Of a stretch of 64,000 nt of DNA, positions 62,884 through 64,000 are shown one piece after another. How positions within the stretch are numbered: the first letter of the stretch is position 1; the number at the start of each line of letters is the position of its first letter. The translations under genes and the position numbers were made by a program. The stretch is from assembly GCA_963821885.1 (NCBI GenBank), contig CAWGFN010000003.1, positions 372,001 through 436,000 of the forward strand, read 5' to 3'. Source of the DNA: Oleiagrimonas sp963821885 (GTDB lineage Bacteria > Pseudomonadota > Gammaproteobacteria > Xanthomonadales > Rhodanobacteraceae). Below the pieces are notes generated by a model that worked only from the letters and a program-made list of their open reading frames with translations, was not told the origin of the DNA and ran no database searches.

Positions 62884-63915
62884 GTGAAGAAATCCGATTT
62901 CCATTTCGACCTGCCGCAGCGCCTGATCGCGCAGGCGCCATTGGCCGAGCGCTCGGCCAGCCGCATGCTGGTCCTGGACGTGCCCCGGCGCGCCTGGCAG
63001 GACAGCCAGGTACGTGCCTTGCCCGAGTACCTGCGCGAGGGCGACCTGCTGGTGTTCAACGACACCCGCGTGCTGCCGGCGCGCCTGTACGGGCGCAAGC
63101 CGACCGGCGGCGCGGTGGAGATCCTGATCGAGCGCGTCACCGATACCCACGAGGCACTGGCGCAGCTGCGGGTCAGCAAGAAGCCCGCCGCGGGCAGCAC
63201 CATCGAGCTGGACGACGGCACCCCGGTCACCGTGCTCGGCCGCGAGGAGGCCTTCTTCCACCTGCGCTTCGACACCGACGAGCCGTTGGAGAAGGTGCTG
63301 CTGCGCGTGGGTCACATGCCGCTGCCGCCCTACATCGAGCGCAGCGACAGTGCCGAGGATGCCGAGCGCTACCAGACCGTCTACGCCCGCGAGCCCGGCG
63401 CCGTGGCCGCGCCCACCGCCGGCCTGCATTTCGACCAGGCGCTGCTGGACGCGCTGGCCGCGCGCGGCGTGGACAGCGGCTACGTCACCCTGCACGTCGG
63501 CGCCGGTACCTTCCAGCCGATGCGCGCCGAGAAGGTCGAGGACCACCACATGCACCGCGAGTGGCTCAACGTCGGCGCCGAACTGGTCGAGAAGATCCGC
63601 CGCACCCGCGCCGCCGGCGGTCGCGTGGTCGCCGTGGGCACCACCGTGGTGCGCGCGCTGGAGAGCGCCCTGGTCGACGGCGAGCTGCGGCCCTTCGCCG
63701 GCGAGACGCAGATCTTCATCTTCCCCGGCTACCGCATCACCAGCGTGGACGCCCTGCTGACCAACTTCCACCTGCCCGAGTCGACCCTGCTGATGCTGGT
63801 CTCGGCCATGGCCGGGCGCGAGTTCATGCTCGATGCCTATCGGCACGCGGTGGAGGCCGAGTACCGGTTCTTCTCCTATGGCGACGCGATGCTGATCGTG
63901 CCGCAGGGGGGGTGA
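62884..63915 (+). CDS. queA: S-adenosylmethionine:tRNA ribosyltransferase-isomerase
   Basis: 343 aa enzyme that moves the ribosyl part of SAM to preQ1 in tRNA, making epoxyqueuosine precursor. Motifs: MKKSDFHFDLPQRLIAQAPL, LLVFNDTRVLPARLYGRK, GHMPLPPYIERSD, PGAVAAPTAGLHFD, HVGAGTFQPMR and TNFHLPESTLLMLVSA. Size and blocks match E. coli QueA. GTG 62884 is the most likely start by homology; a clear ribosome site is not visible. Normally followed by tgt and yajC, which would lie beyond the window. Confidence 0.94.
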   Translation: MKKSDFHFDLPQRLIAQAPLAERSASRMLVLDVPRRAWQDSQVRALPEYLREGDLLVFNDTRVLPARLYGRKPTGGAVEILIERVTDTHEALAQLRVSKKPAAGSTIELDDGTPVTVLGREEAFFHLRFDTDEPLEKVLLRVGHMPLPPYIERSDSAEDAERYQTVYAREPGAVAAPTAGLHFDQALLDALAARGVDSGYVTLHVGAGTFQPMRAEKVEDHHMHREWLNVGAELVEKIRRTRAAGGRVVAVGTTVVRALESALVDGELRPFAGETQIFIFPGYRITSVDALLTNFHLPESTLLMLVSAMAGREFMLDAYRHAVEAEYRFFSYGDAMLIVPQGG

Positions 63916-64000
63916 TTCCGCGGCCCGGACTGGCCGAAGGCGGGGCTGGTGACCTATTTCCCGGCGGCGGCGGGTGATGTGTCGGGCGCGGCTCCCGGCA
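63916..64000. other. End of window after queA
   Basis: 85 bases after the queA stop. No gene start, terminator or promoter is recognisable here. Confidence 0.4.

Overview
The window is 64 kb of GC-rich, gene-dense bacterial chromosome. Gene content and order point to a gammaproteobacterium of the Xanthomonadales/Lysobacterales, probably close to Rhodanobacteraceae or Lysobacteraceae. That placement is inferred from the Oar-like TonB receptor, cytochrome bd with CydDC, recCBD, the thrS-infC-rpmI-rplT-pheST-ihfA-merR operon and the protein motifs; no marker gene search was possible. I see no prophage, insertion sequence, CRISPR array or rRNA operon, so this is mostly core chromosome.

Layout. 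1-7.3 kb: the end of an Oar-like TonB receptor, ppnN, tRNA-Asn, a small zinc-ribbon protein, a FimT-type pseudopilin, uvrB and tRNA-Val. 7.4-15.1 kb: a giant c-di-GMP turnover protein (GAF, PAS, LOV-like, GGDEF, globin-like and EAL modules), pyrC, a secreted Arg-rich repeat protein, and a CysB-like LysR regulator with a coupled small upstream ORF. 15.1-24.3 kb: a low-oxygen module of cydA-cydB-cydX-like-cydD-cydC and a P-type cation ATPase, each preceded by an FNR/Anr-type box. 24.4-34.2 kb: cysK, and divergently recC-recB-recD. 34.2-40.1 kb: a nucleotide-sugar epimerase, then proV-proW-proX and a porin (compatible-solute uptake). 40.1-40.7 kb: a cluster of REP-like inverted elements and 7-bp tandem repeats. 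40.7-48.9 kb: the translation operon, with an AUC start for infC and a ribosomal protein L20 fused to a helix-hairpin-helix domain, then tRNA-Pro. 49-57.5 kb: a cupin, serA divergent from a D-2-hydroxyglutarate dehydrogenase-like gene, a proline iminopeptidase, a secreted Lys/His-rich peptide, a secreted ExeM-like nuclease and upp. 57.5-64 kb: a class III aminotransferase, an ABC-2 exporter with a DesK/DesR-like two-component pair, and queA.

Four conserved genes (P-type ATPase, recC, thrS and the DesK-like kinase) are each interrupted by what looks like one extra base. Removing it restores full family length every time. Because thrS is normally essential and all four lesions are single-base insertions, base-calling or assembly error is the likeliest cause, but each should be checked.

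The items I find most notable are the LOV/globin c-di-GMP protein, the L20-HhH fusion, the CydX-like subunit with an extra N-terminal membrane helix, the paired FNR boxes, the coupled small ORF before the LysR gene, and the repeat cluster at 40.1-40.7 kb.
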